Origin: Pedobacter mendelii
GTDB taxonomy: Bacteria > Bacteroidota > Bacteroidia > Sphingobacteriales > Sphingobacteriaceae
Direction of reading: 5' to 3'
NCBI RefSeq assembly: GCF_014635725.1
Contig: NZ_BMDJ01000005.1
Location: 124,001 to 188,000, forward strand
DNA length: 64,000 nt
Below, piece after piece: positions 54,315 to 63,322 of the stretch. How positions within the stretch are numbered: position 1 is the stretch's first letter; the number at the start of each line of letters is the position of its first letter. Under the pieces are notes generated by a model that was not told the DNA's origin, did no database searches, and was given only the letters and a program-made list of their open reading frames with translations. The position numbers and the translations under genes are program-made.

Positions 54315-55204
54315 ATCCAGTTTATTCCTTTTTTAAGCACTTGTAAAGTTTTATGCTCATCTGAACCAACTTCGGGCTGAACATTATAACCCCAATTGGC
54401 CTGTGGCGGTAAACTCATTAAAATAGATTCGATTCTGCCATTTGTTTCCAATCCGAACTTTGTTCCTGAATCATACACTAAATTAAACTCTACATAACGA
54501 CTTCGGCGCTGGTATTGCCACTCTTTTTGCAATTCTGTAAATTCTTTATCGCGATTTCTATCGATTAATTCTGTGTAAATTGGCAAGAATGTTTCGCCGA
54601 CATTAATTGAGAAATCAAGAATTTCTTCCCATGTTAAATTAGTGTTATCGGGTTTTAACCTGTCATAAAAAATGCCACCAATACCCCGGGTTTCTTCACG
54701 ATGTTTAATGTAAAAATAATCATCAGCATGAGTTTTAAATTTTGGGTAGAATTCTGGTTTAAAATCATCGCAAGCTTGCTTTAATTTATGGTGGAAAAAA
54801 CGAGCATCATTTTCGAAAACGTAGTGAGGTGTTAAATCAATCCCTCCACCAAACCAACGAGTTTCTTCATTAAGCTCGAAATAACGAATATTCATGTGGA
54901 TAATTGGTACTAAAGGATGATTTGGATGAATTACAATTGAGACGCCAGTTGCAAAAAAATCATCTTCGGTAACACTAAATGCTTTTTTTACCCCTTCGGG
55001 TAGTTTACCGTAAACAGCTGAAAAATTAACACCACCTTTTTCGATTATTGAACCACCTTGCATAATTCGAGTACGTCCGCCTCCCCCACCATTTCTTTCC
55101 CAAAGTTCTTCTTCGAATGTCCCTTTGCCATCAGCAATTTCTAATCCCCTGCAAATCTCATCCTGTATTTGCTTATACCTTTCTGCTACTTCTTGCTTAA
55201 ACAT
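54311..55204 (-). CDS. hemF: Coproporphyrinogen III oxidase, oxygen-dependent
   Basis: HemF converts coproporphyrinogen III to protoporphyrinogen IX with O2 during heme synthesis. The ATG at 55204 (MFKQEVAERYK) is preferred over the TTG two codons earlier, giving 297 residues. NGGGGGRTRIMQGG, VIHPNHPLVPIIHMNIR, WFGGGIDLTPHYVF and RRSRYVEFNLVYDSGTKFGL are family signatures with the metal and substrate His. On its strand TAAATTTG lies about 20 bases before the start, a good -7 element. Heme supply fits the cytochromes in this window. Confidence 0.95.
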   Translation of the reverse strand: MFKQEVAERYKQIQDEICRGLEIADGKGTFEEELWERNGGGGGRTRIMQGGSIIEKGGVNFSAVYGKLPEGVKKAFSVTEDDFFATGVSIVIHPNHPLVPIIHMNIRYFELNEETRWFGGGIDLTPHYVFENDARFFHHKLKQACDDFKPEFYPKFKTHADDYFYIKHREETRGIGGIFYDRLKPDNTNLTWEEILDFSINVGETFLPIYTELIDRNRDKEFTELQKEWQYQRRSRYVEFNLVYDSGTKFGLETNGRIESILMSLPPQANWGYNVQPEVGSDEHKTLQVLKKGINWI

Positions 55205-55302
55205 GGCCAATTCCTTAAATCATTACAAATTTAAAGCTATTAACCCAGCTAAATTCATTTAAGTTTAGATAATACATTTTATTGACAGTTTAGAACTGAA
55301 AA

Positions 55303-56532
55303 TTATTCTTCCAAATAATCTAAATCTTTATTAAAACTTTCCTTTAGCTGGCTTAAGCCAAAAATAGCAATTAAGGTTAAAATAGTCATAACTAAGTAAC
55401 CAGCGGTAATTAAGCTATATTTTGCAGCTAAATATTCAAAAAGGAAAGTAATGGGAATTAATGCTCCTCTAACAAAGTTTGGTGCGGTTGTAGTAACCGT
55501 TGCACGAATATTAGTGCCAAATTGCTCTGAAGCGATTGTTACAAAGGTTGCCCAATAACCAACTGAGAAACCCATAAACAGGCAAATCCAAATGAAAGAA
55601 CTGCTACTTAAACCAAAACTCGTTAAATAAACAATAACACTAACTACAGAAAGCAAATGAAAAATAAAAACTGTTTTCTTTCTTGATTTTAAAACCTGAG
55701 ATAGTAAACCTGTTACCACATCGCCAATGGCTATACCAAAATAGGTAAACATAATGCCTGTTCCTGCTTTTAAAGGTTCAGTTGCACCTAATGCTTTGCC
55801 AAATTCTGGTGCTAATGTTACCAAAATACCAACAACAAACCATAGCGGAATACCAATAAGGATACAATACAAATATTTTAAAAAACGCTTTTTATTATTA
55901 AAAAGCATGAAAATATTACCCTTAGATACTTCTGTTTTAGCCGCATGTTTAAACATACTTGATTCAAAAGTACCAACGCGTAATAAAAGAAGAACCAAAC
56001 CCATTCCGCCACCTACAAAATAAGAGGTTTGCCAGGTATATTTAGATGCGACTGTAGCGGCAACTGCAGCACCAAGTAAACCAATCGCCCCAACAATCAT
56101 AGTTCCATAACCACGCTTTTCCTTATCCATTGTTTCTGCAACAAGCGTAATTCCGGCACCTAATTCTCCTGCGAGTCCAATGCCCGCAATAAATCTTATA
56201 ATAGCGTAACTATTAACAGATGTTACAAAACCGTTAGCAATATTTGCTAAAGAATATAATAAAATAGAGCCGAAAAGAACCTTTATCCGACCGAGTTTAT
56301 CGCCAAGAACGCCCCAGAGTATGCCACCCAGTAAAAGGCCAAACATTTGAGAATTGATTATCGTAAAACCATCTTTCCGCATATTTTCTGCGGATACACC
56401 AATTTCTGTTAAGCTTTGAACGCGAACAACTGAGAATAAAACTAAATCGTAAATATCCACAAAGTAACCTAGTGCGGCTACAATAACGAGGAAGATAACA
56501 TTGCGGTTGTTTGCTTTTAATCGGGAATCCAT
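55303..56532 (-). CDS. MFS permease, metabolite:H+ symporter type
   Basis: The 409-residue protein has about twelve membrane helices. The first carries ALGYFVDIYDLVLFSVV with the Asp typical of the aromatic acid or metabolite symporter group. The A-loop reads GVLGDKLGRIKVLFGS and helix 4/5 carries IAGIGLAGELGAGITLVAE. The Glu in GELGAG and the pattern FVRGALIPITFLFEYL are common in this branch. It probably takes up an organic acid or sugar derivative; the substrate is not determined. Confidence 0.85.
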   Translation of the reverse strand: MDSRLKANNRNVIFLVIVAALGYFVDIYDLVLFSVVRVQSLTEIGVSAENMRKDGFTIINSQMFGLLLGGILWGVLGDKLGRIKVLFGSILLYSLANIANGFVTSVNSYAIIRFIAGIGLAGELGAGITLVAETMDKEKRGYGTMIVGAIGLLGAAVAATVASKYTWQTSYFVGGGMGLVLLLLRVGTFESSMFKHAAKTEVSKGNIFMLFNNKKRFLKYLYCILIGIPLWFVVGILVTLAPEFGKALGATEPLKAGTGIMFTYFGIAIGDVVTGLLSQVLKSRKKTVFIFHLLSVVSVIVYLTSFGLSSSSFIWICLFMGFSVGYWATFVTIASEQFGTNIRATVTTTAPNFVRGALIPITFLFEYLAAKYSLITAGYLVMTILTLIAIFGLSQLKESFNKDLDYLEE

Positions 56533-56600
56533 CTAATTATTTGGTTTAATTGTTTGAAAGTACAAATAAGCCTAAATAAATAAAACAGATATTAAAAAAT

Positions 56601-56631
56601 AAAAGCCACTCTAGTTTTTAGAGTGGCTTTT
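56601..56631 (-). terminator. Intrinsic terminator after the Thr/Pro lipoprotein gene
   Basis: A 13-bp stem (AAAAGCCACTCTA with TAGAGTGGCTTTT) with a short loop lies immediately past the stop at 56638. On the minus strand it is followed by ATTTTTTAAT, a suitable T tract. Confidence 0.88.
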
Positions 56632-56637
56632 ATCTGC

Positions 56638-56856
56638 CTACATTGGAGGCATTTTTTTTGTTGTATCGGGTGGCATTGTTGTTTTTGAAGTATCCGGTGG
56701 AGTTGTTGTTTTTGTTGTATCCATCGGTGTTGTTGCTTTTGTCGAATCCATCATTGTACTATCTGAAGAACCAGCCATGTTTTTTGACGAATTGCATGCT
56801 GAAGTGGCTACCATCAATGTGCCAGCGAAAGCAAGACTTAAGATTATTTTTTTCAT
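56638..56856 (-). CDS. Short lipoprotein with Thr/Pro/Asp repeats
   Basis: The start at 56856 (MKKIILSLAFAGTLM) gives 72 residues; the longer frame adds a basic stretch with no signal character. After the lipobox ATSAC the sequence is polar and built of imperfect repeats of the form PPDTTKTT, ending KKMPPM. It is likely a disordered surface or periplasmic lipoprotein. Function is unknown. The repeated codons make the gene prone to length change by slippage. Confidence 0.75.
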   Translation of the reverse strand: MKKIILSLAFAGTLMVATSACNSSKNMAGSSDSTMMDSTKATTPMDTTKTTTPPDTSKTTMPPDTTKKMPPM

Positions 56857-56973
56857 AGTTTTTTTTATTGTTATCTGCATTCTTAACAACCTTGTTACCA
56901 TTTGGTTTTAAATATTTAAATAAAAAAAGTAAAAAAAAATCACAATAACCAGATTAGCAGTTTATTATAATAT

Positions 56974-57282
56974 TTATTCATGATGAATTTTCAGTTTGCT
57001 TAACAATTCAGGTGATACATTTTCTGCATAAACACCATAGCCATCAACTAAAACAACCTTTAAATTACCAACTTTAGAGGATATAGCATACACAACAGAA
57101 CTATCTGCAGGGTCTGTCATTCCCTCAAAACGGTAAACTTCATCAATTTCAAACTCTTCTGGCATTAAGCGTAAGTCTATCTCTTTACATTCCAAAGCTT
57201 CCGGCGTTAAATTAAAATCTAAATTATAGCCTCGACTGTCTAAATCTTTTAAAGCCGCAGTAACTGTATCATAGACGTGCAT
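56974..57282 (-). CDS. Conserved small protein of unknown function, 102 aa
   Basis: The product begins MHVYDTVTAALKDLDSRGY and has EIDEVYRFEGMTDPADSSVV and YAISSKVGNLKVVLVDGYGVY. Homologues in Bacteroidota are often labelled phosphoribosylpyrophosphate synthetase, but at this length and without a PRPP or ATP site that name is not supported. There is no signal or membrane segment, and the protein is acidic. It diverges from the DUF4442 gene. Confidence 0.8.
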   Translation of the reverse strand: MHVYDTVTAALKDLDSRGYNLDFNLTPEALECKEIDLRLMPEEFEIDEVYRFEGMTDPADSSVVYAISSKVGNLKVVLVDGYGVYAENVSPELLSKLKIHHE

Positions 57283-57362
57283 AATTGTAATTTACTAAAA
57301 TATTACTCAACATCATCCTTAAAACTTTAAAAGGTGGTAAATCTTTCTGATATTAGTGATAT

Positions 57363-57848
57363 ATGATTATTTCTCAAAATACTTTAAAATGGGTCATGCG
57401 CTTATATCCGCCCTTATTTTTCCAGCGCATTTGGGTGCAAAAATTTGAGAATGAATTTAAAACTGCTACAGTAAAAATTAGCAAAAGCTTTTTAAACAAA
57501 AACTATAACGGATCTATTTTTGGTGGAACTATATATGCCGCTACAGATCCATTTTATGCGTTATTGTTCGACCAGTTAATGCAACGTAGAGGTTTAAAAG
57601 TTAGGGTTTGGTTAAAAAGTGCTTCGATACAATATTTAAAACCTGGTCGGGGAAATTTGTATTTTACAATAAATGTTACTGATGAAATGATTGCAGAAGC
57701 CGAATTGGCATTAAAATCGGTTGGTAAGTTTGTAAAAGCATATCCAATGGAAATTACAAATAAAAGCGGTGAGCTTTGTGCTACCGTAATGAACGAAGTT
57801 TATATCCGTAACCTGCACCAGGGCGAAACGCCAACGGTTGCTTATTAA
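57363..57848 (+). CDS. DUF4442 hotdog-fold protein
   Basis: The 161-residue protein matches the DUF4442 group of hotdog proteins, related to thioesterases. Visible features are the N-terminal helix WVMRLYPPLFFQRIWVQ, then FLNKNYNGSIFGGTIYAAT, AASIQYLKP-like SASIQYLKPGRGNLYF, and a final NEVYIRNLHQ strand. An acyl-CoA substrate is plausible but unproven. The following AlbA_2 gene begins nine bases after its stop. Confidence 0.8.
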   Translation: MIISQNTLKWVMRLYPPLFFQRIWVQKFENEFKTATVKISKSFLNKNYNGSIFGGTIYAATDPFYALLFDQLMQRRGLKVRVWLKSASIQYLKPGRGNLYFTINVTDEMIAEAELALKSVGKFVKAYPMEITNKSGELCATVMNEVYIRNLHQGETPTVAY

Positions 57849-57856
57849 GATGTTTT

Positions 57857-58486
57857 ATGCCCAGTATAAAAAATTTGATTTTGCAAGGTGAAGGTGTTAG
57901 GCTCGATTTTAAGAAAACCATAACCAATACCGAAAAAATTGCAAAAAGCCTCGTAGCATTTGCAAATAATAAAGGGGGCAAACTTTTAGTTGGCGTAGCC
58001 GATGATGGAACAATTAAAGGCGTAAAATCAGAAGAAGAAGAAAAATACATGATACTTACTTCTGCACATCAATTTTGTAAACCTGCAATAGAACCATATT
58101 TCGAAGAAATTTATGTTGATGATAAATTGGTTTTAGTCGTAAATATTCCTGAAAGCGATACCAAACCACATTATGCTTTAGACGACAATAAAAAATGGTG
58201 GGCATATATTAGGATTGATGATAAAAGTGTTTTGGCAAGTAGAATAATATTAGAGGTATTAAAACAAGACCATAAAAATTCAGGTGTACTTATCTCCTAT
58301 TCTGATAATGAGAAAAAGCTATTGCAATATTTAGATGAGCATGAAAAAGTAACGCTTAAAGAGTTCTCAAAACTTTTGCGCTGTTCTTATCGAAAGGCAC
58401 AAAAAATATTAGTCAATTTAATTTTAACTAACGTAATTAGAACCAATACAACCGAGAAAGAAGAATATTTTACAGCTGTAAGATAG
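57857..58486 (+). CDS. AlbA_2 / Schlafen-like domain protein
   Basis: The 209-residue protein has the AlbA_2 domain (formerly divergent AAA-4): LDFKKTITNTEKIAKSLVAF, then ANNKGGKLLVGVADDGTIKG and a conserved NIPESDTKPHYA. The C-terminal 60 residues are predicted helical (YLDEHEKVTLKEFSKLLRC) and look like a winged helix. This is shorter than typical AlbA_2 regulators, which carry an ATPase-like C-terminus. A DNA- or RNA-binding regulator role is inferred. It is linked to the DUF4442 gene by nine bases. Confidence 0.82.
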   Translation: MPSIKNLILQGEGVRLDFKKTITNTEKIAKSLVAFANNKGGKLLVGVADDGTIKGVKSEEEEKYMILTSAHQFCKPAIEPYFEEIYVDDKLVLVVNIPESDTKPHYALDDNKKWWAYIRIDDKSVLASRIILEVLKQDHKNSGVLISYSDNEKKLLQYLDEHEKVTLKEFSKLLRCSYRKAQKILVNLILTNVIRTNTTEKEEYFTAVR

Positions 58487-58608
58487 ATTTTTACTCAATT
58501 TATTCATAAAGAATGAATATTCGAAAATTGGCGAAAACTTATATAGATCTAGCAAAAGATAGTACGAAATGAACATTTTAGGATTAAAAATCCGAACTTT
58601 GCATTCCT

Positions 58609-59985
58609 ATGCTCGCTACCATCTACGCCAAATATAAGCCCTATTATAAAGAAAATCTTCATTTAGCCTTACCAATTGTTGGTTCGCAAATTGGACATAC
58701 ATTGGTTCAAATGGCAGATAGTGTTATCGTTGGGCATTTTACCGATACGACTCAACTTGCAGCTGTTTCTTTAGTGAATAGCATTTTTATCCTTATTTTG
58801 GTGATTGGCTTGGGCATTTCTTATGGATTAACGCCGTTAATTGCACAGGAGAATGGGCGGCAGAATTATGATGAATGCGGCAAGCTTTTATCTAATAGCT
58901 TAATTATCAATATCATAGTTGGTATATTTCTTTACGCTTTGGTGCATTTTGGTGTTTTGTTGATTATAGATCATTTGAACCAAACGCCTGCTGTTGTTAA
59001 GTATGCTAAACCGTATTTGGGCTTGCTTTCAGTTTCCATTATCCCATTATTGATTTTTCAAACCTTTAAGCAATTTGCAGAAGGTCTTGGTTTTACCAAA
59101 CAGGCCATGTTTATTTCTATATGGGGTAATGCACTTAATATTATTTTAGGAATCATTTTTGTCAAAGGCATGTTCGGTTTCCAATCTATGGGGGTTAGGG
59201 GTGTTGGGTGGAGTACGCTTATCGACAGGCTTTTAATGGCTACTGTAATGGCAATATATGTTTTGAAATCACAAAACTTTAAAAAATTTCTGGTAAATTT
59301 CAAAATGAACTTAATTGATAAGTTAAGGACAATTAAAATTATTAAAATTGGCGCACCGGTAGCTTTACAATATTCTTTTGAAATTAGTGCTTTTAGTGGT
59401 GCGGCAGTTTTAATTGGCACAATTGGCGCAGTTGAACAGGCGGCACATCAGATTGCGATAAGTTTAGCTGCTATGACTTACATGATTGCAAGTGGCATAG
59501 CTTCTGCAGCGACCATTAAAACCGGAAACAATTTTGGAAAAAATAATTTCGACGACTTGCGAAAATCGGCCATTGCAAGTTACCATGTAATTTTATTATT
59601 CATGAGCTGCACAGCAATAATATTCATTTTGGCTCATAACTTCATGCCTTTCATTTATACTGAAGATTTACACGTAGTTCCGATCGCTGCTCAATTGCTA
59701 ATTATAGCTGGTTTCTTTCAGCTATTTGATGGAACACAAGTTGTTGGCTTAGGGGTTCTTAGAGGTTTAGGAGATGTAAATGTTCCAACTTTTATAACTT
59801 TCCTAGCTTACTGGGTTGTCGGAATTCCTGTTGGATATTTATTAGGTTTTAAACTTAACTTAGGCGTATATGGAATTTGGTATGGACTAACTTTTGGTTT
59901 GTTAACTGCCTCTATCCTATTATTTCTGAGGTTTCAAAATAAAACCAAGGCTTTGAATTTGAAGATTCCCATACCCAATCTATAA
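58609..59985 (+). CDS. MATE family multidrug exporter
   Basis: The 458-residue protein has about twelve helices in two related halves. LALPIVGSQIGHTLVQMADSVIVGH opens the first half (residues 19-43) and LRGLGDVNVPTFITFLAYWVVGIPVGYLLG lies near the end. These segments match the MATE pattern of NorM and DinF. It probably exchanges Na+ or H+ for cationic compounds; the substrate is unknown. AACTTTGCA precedes the start by a few bases, a near-match to the -7 promoter element. Confidence 0.9.
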   Translation: MLATIYAKYKPYYKENLHLALPIVGSQIGHTLVQMADSVIVGHFTDTTQLAAVSLVNSIFILILVIGLGISYGLTPLIAQENGRQNYDECGKLLSNSLIINIIVGIFLYALVHFGVLLIIDHLNQTPAVVKYAKPYLGLLSVSIIPLLIFQTFKQFAEGLGFTKQAMFISIWGNALNIILGIIFVKGMFGFQSMGVRGVGWSTLIDRLLMATVMAIYVLKSQNFKKFLVNFKMNLIDKLRTIKIIKIGAPVALQYSFEISAFSGAAVLIGTIGAVEQAAHQIAISLAAMTYMIASGIASAATIKTGNNFGKNNFDDLRKSAIASYHVILLFMSCTAIIFILAHNFMPFIYTEDLHVVPIAAQLLIIAGFFQLFDGTQVVGLGVLRGLGDVNVPTFITFLAYWVVGIPVGYLLGFKLNLGVYGIWYGLTFGLLTASILLFLRFQNKTKALNLKIPIPNL

Positions 59986-59986
59986 C

Positions 59987-60058
59987 CACTTCATCATTGC
60001 GGGGTAAAAGCGTCCTTTGTTGCAGGATAGATTGCTTCTTAACTCGTAATGAAGAGTG
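59987..60058. repeat. Decayed inverted repeat (ATTGCG / AAGCAATCT type)
   Basis: CTTCATCATTGCGGGG at 59989-60004 and AGATTGCTTCTTAACTCGTAATGAAG at about 60029-60054 form an imperfect inverted pair. It fills the gap between the convergent MATE and lipoprotein genes. The sequence recalls the widespread ATTGCGAGG palindrome, heavily mutated. Confidence 0.5.
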
Positions 60059-60059
60059 T

Positions 60060-60794
60060 CTATTTTCCTCCAACATTAACCACAACACCAATTGTAAAAA
60101 TGGAATTACCAGCAGACATATATTTTCTGCTTTTTAAGCCAATATTACTACTTGTTGTATATTGAAGTTGTATATTTTTACTTAAGCCCATACGTGTAAA
60201 GAAAATGGGTTCGAAGAAAATATTGTCTTCTTTAGGCTGAACAACATTATTTATAAAAAATCTATCCATTGTAATGTGAGAAATCCTCAATGCAGTTCCG
60301 TAGTTTATAGGGAAATCGGTTCCAAAAAGTCGTAAATTATTTTTTCTTTTAGAGCTATAATTTACTTGTAAGAAAGCTTTTCTGTAATCAACTTCCTGAA
60401 CTTGGTTACTTATTAAAACATCATCTTTATAGTCTCTAAAAGTAATATCACTCCAACCCTTTCCAACACCACCGTAAATCTCAATAATTCGGTTATTATC
60501 GGGTCCGAAAGTATCGAAATAACCTCCTCCTATTTCAATTAATTTATGACCAAAATCTTTACTTTTTCTTTCATTACTCATTGTAGAACCGCTAAAAAGA
60601 ACTCCAATATGATCGGAAACCGCATAAGCTCCGTTAATACTTGCATTTCCTTTAAGCGAAATGTGTCCGCCTCCACTAAACTCGCCTTGCTTGCTAAGCA
60701 TTGGCGTATTTGGAACATTTGGCATATAAACTGAAGAACAACTGCTGGCAAAAAGCATTAAAACCGGAAAAGCTAAACGTAAGTATTTATTCAT
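60060..60794 (-). CDS. Probable outer-membrane beta-barrel lipoprotein, unknown function
   Basis: The 244-residue protein has a lipobox (LFASSC) and a mature part of alternating strands, such as FSGGGHISLKGNASINGAYAV and KLIEIGGGYFDTFG, then IEIYGGVGKGWSDITF. It ends IFTIGVVVNVGGK. This resembles 8- to 10-strand barrels of the Bacteroidota outer membrane, though without a final Phe or Tyr. No family name is offered. Confidence 0.75.
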   Translation of the reverse strand: MNKYLRLAFPVLMLFASSCSSVYMPNVPNTPMLSKQGEFSGGGHISLKGNASINGAYAVSDHIGVLFSGSTMSNERKSKDFGHKLIEIGGGYFDTFGPDNNRIIEIYGGVGKGWSDITFRDYKDDVLISNQVQEVDYRKAFLQVNYSSKRKNNLRLFGTDFPINYGTALRISHITMDRFFINNVVQPKEDNIFFEPIFFTRMGLSKNIQLQYTTSSNIGLKSRKYMSAGNSIFTIGVVVNVGGK

Positions 60795-60832
60795 AGATGT
60801 TTTATAAACAGATTTTCAAGTCAAAAATTGTG

Positions 60833-61516
60833 TTACCGCTTTATTTTCATAAAATCCATTACTCTTTTAAACTCATCATGTAAATCTGCTTTTAAATGAA
60901 TTTTCTCAGAAGTTTTAGGATGAATGAAACTTAATTCTGAAGCATGTAATAACATAGTTGTCATGTTCCAATGCTCTAAAAAAAACTTATTTTGTTTGTT
61001 ACAGCCATGCGTTCTATCGCCAATAATTGGATGGAGAATATGACTAAAATGCTTTCTTAACTGATGCATTCTACCTGTTTTAGGTGTAGCTTCGACTAAA
61101 GAATATCTTGATGTTGCGTGTTTTCCAAGTGGAATATTTATTTCAGCCTTTTGGATTGTTTTAAATGATGTAAAAGCATCCTGTATCGTTCCATTTTCTT
61201 TTGCTAAAGGGTAATCGATATCCATTAAATCAGGTGTAAAACCACGTAAAATAGCTAAGTATTTTTTATTCGTTTCAGCATTCATAAATTGCTGTTGCAT
61301 AGATATTTCGGATATCTTATCAAAAGCAAATAACGATATACCGCTAGTCTTTCTATCCAATCTATGTACCGGACTAACTTTCTTACCAACCTGATCACGC
61401 AATAGCTGCAATGCAAACTCTTTAGCATCCCTTGCAATTGATGATTGATGAACTAACAAATCGTGTGGTTTATTAATAGCAATTAAATGTTCATCCTGAT
61501 AAATTATCTCGAGCAT
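60833..61516 (-). CDS. RluA family pseudouridine synthase (TruC-like)
   Basis: The enzyme isomerises uridine in tRNA or rRNA. The 227-residue protein lacks an S4 domain and opens with LEIIYQDEHLIAINKPHDLLVH. Catalytic motif HRLDRKTSGISLFA holds the Asp, and LVEATPKTGRMHQLRKHFSH and HPIIGDRTHG follow. Short length and absence of S4 resemble TruC (tRNA position 65), but other RluA targets are possible. It is the last gene of a leftward run after the HDAC-like gene. Confidence 0.9.
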   Translation of the reverse strand: MLEIIYQDEHLIAINKPHDLLVHQSSIARDAKEFALQLLRDQVGKKVSPVHRLDRKTSGISLFAFDKISEISMQQQFMNAETNKKYLAILRGFTPDLMDIDYPLAKENGTIQDAFTSFKTIQKAEINIPLGKHATSRYSLVEATPKTGRMHQLRKHFSHILHPIIGDRTHGCNKQNKFFLEHWNMTTMLLHASELSFIHPKTSEKIHLKADLHDEFKRVMDFMKIKR

Positions 61517-61550
61517 GCGGCGAAGGTAATGATATTTTTAAAGACAAATT

Positions 61551-62453
61551 TTAAGTAAATAAATCAAAAGCCAATCTGTAAGTGTTGCAGTGTGCATCAA
61601 CGATATCTTTTATATCTGTAGAATATCCACCGCCCATACTTACTTGTAATGGTAAATTTTTTATTTTACAAGATTGAAGGACAAGCTTATCTCTTTCTTT
61701 ACATCCAGCTTTACTTAAAGATAATTTGCCAAGTTTATCTGTAGAAAGTACATCAACTCCAGCCAAATAGAAAACAAACTCTGGTTTCGATCTTTCAAAA
61801 GCTATATTCAAATTAATTTCCAGTAAGCTCAAATACTCCTCATCTTCAACACCATCATTCAAAGGAACATCAAGGCTTGAAATTTCTTTTCTAAATGGGA
61901 AATTCTTTTCACCATGCATTGAAAATGTAAATACTCTTGAATCATTTTTGAAGATTTCTGCCGTTCCATTTCCCTGATGAACATCTAAATCAATAATTAA
62001 GATACGATTAGCTAATTTTTTATTTAGCAAGAAGTTAGCTGCAATAGCTTGATCGTTTAATAAACAAAATCCTTCACCCCAATTACTACCCGAATGATGT
62101 GTTCCGCCTGCTACATTAAATGCAATTCCATTTTCAAAAGCAAACTCTGTACCATCAATTGTGCCTTGCGTAATCATCAGCTCCCGTTCAACAAGTTTAG
62201 GATTTAATGGGAAACCAACCCGACGTTGTTCTTTTGTAGATAATGTTAAATTTTTTAATGATTGCCAATATTTCTCTTCATGCGTTAAAAGAATAATTTC
62301 TTCGGCAACAGGCTCTGAGCTAAATAAACTGCTTTGTTCAATCGTTCCCTCATGCAATAACTGCTCAGGGATTAATTCATACTTCAACATCGGAAAACGA
62401 TGTCCTTCGGGCAGAGGATGTGCGTATAACGGATGCCAGGCAATTTTAATCAT
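61551..62453 (-). CDS. Histone deacetylase-like amidohydrolase
   Basis: Bacterial homologues of HDACs deacetylate small molecules such as acetoin-related compounds, polyamines or proteins. The 300-residue enzyme has FNVAGGTHHSGSNWGEGFC with the paired His, ILIIDLDVHQGNGTAEIF with the zinc Asp and His, and FYLAGVDVLSTDKLGKLSL with the second zinc Asp. All catalytic elements are intact. Its start overlaps the bestrophin stop by one base (TAATG). The substrate is unknown. Confidence 0.92.
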   Translation of the reverse strand: MIKIAWHPLYAHPLPEGHRFPMLKYELIPEQLLHEGTIEQSSLFSSEPVAEEIILLTHEEKYWQSLKNLTLSTKEQRRVGFPLNPKLVERELMITQGTIDGTEFAFENGIAFNVAGGTHHSGSNWGEGFCLLNDQAIAANFLLNKKLANRILIIDLDVHQGNGTAEIFKNDSRVFTFSMHGEKNFPFRKEISSLDVPLNDGVEDEEYLSLLEINLNIAFERSKPEFVFYLAGVDVLSTDKLGKLSLSKAGCKERDKLVLQSCKIKNLPLQVSMGGGYSTDIKDIVDAHCNTYRLAFDLFT

Positions 62454-63313
62454 TAATTTAAAATCTCTTCGACATGTTTTTCAATATTATTACAAATTTG
62501 GTCAACAGGCAAGTCATTTGCATCTTCACCGAATGGGTTTTCTATTTCTTCAGCTATAAGCTCTAAACTCGCTAATACATAAAGGATAAAAGGAACAATT
62601 AGCACTAAATAATAGCCCAAACTGAATACCCATCCAATAGGTATAGATAACACATAAATGAATATAAATTTCTTTATAAATGCACTGTAGGAAAAAGGAA
62701 TAGGCGTATTTTTAATCCGCTCGCAGCCTCCACAGATATCAGTAAATTGATTGACATCATTTGTTAAAACGATAAGCTGCTCCTGTGAAATCAGCCCTTT
62801 CGTGGTTAAGTCATACAATTTTGAAATCATACTTCCTGCAATCTGATTTGGAATGTGTTTCCCTGCTTCAACTTCGATTAAGAAACTATTTTTACCAAAA
62901 TAAAGTTTTTCCCTCAAGTGTTCTTTTAAAGCAAAAGCATATTTTGGAATTCCATATTCAAAAAAACGGACATCTTCATCAGAAAGTTTTAATGCTTTAA
63001 TTTTCATTGCGAAATTCCTGCTTACATTGGTTAGTGCTCCTAAAAGTTTTCGTCCATCCCACCATCTATCATACGATGTATTCGTCCTAAACACAAGCAG
63101 CATTGATATCACAAAGCCTAAAAGACTATGCATCATGCCAATATTGCTCACATAATCACTTTTCGAGAGCTTAAAAACATTCAATTCTAAAAAAGCTACA
63201 AAAGCAGAAAAAACTGAAACACTCAGCATTAGTGGCCATAACTTACGAATCGTATCTCCTTTATGAACGTGAAATATGAATGTGAACCAATCTTTTGGAT
63301 TATAATTGATCAT
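62453..63313 (-). CDS. Bestrophin-like anion channel
   Basis: Bestrophins form pentameric anion channels. The 286-residue protein has the family motif TNTSYDRWWDGRKLLGALTNV, four membrane segments and FSYSAFIKKFIFIYVLSIPIGW near the later helices. It ends with ENPFGEDANDLPVDQICNNIE, the conserved C-terminal block. The residues around the neck match bacterial homologues. It lies nine bases after the kynureninase gene and overlaps the HDAC-like start. Confidence 0.92.
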   Translation of the reverse strand: MINYNPKDWFTFIFHVHKGDTIRKLWPLMLSVSVFSAFVAFLELNVFKLSKSDYVSNIGMMHSLLGFVISMLLVFRTNTSYDRWWDGRKLLGALTNVSRNFAMKIKALKLSDEDVRFFEYGIPKYAFALKEHLREKLYFGKNSFLIEVEAGKHIPNQIAGSMISKLYDLTTKGLISQEQLIVLTNDVNQFTDICGGCERIKNTPIPFSYSAFIKKFIFIYVLSIPIGWVFSLGYYLVLIVPFILYVLASLELIAEEIENPFGEDANDLPVDQICNNIEKHVEEILN

Positions 63314-63322
63314 TTTGATGGT

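Noticed and set aside
56974..57282. Phosphoribosylpyrophosphate synthetase
   Set aside because: The protein is about a third of the needed length and has no PRPP or ATP-binding motif.
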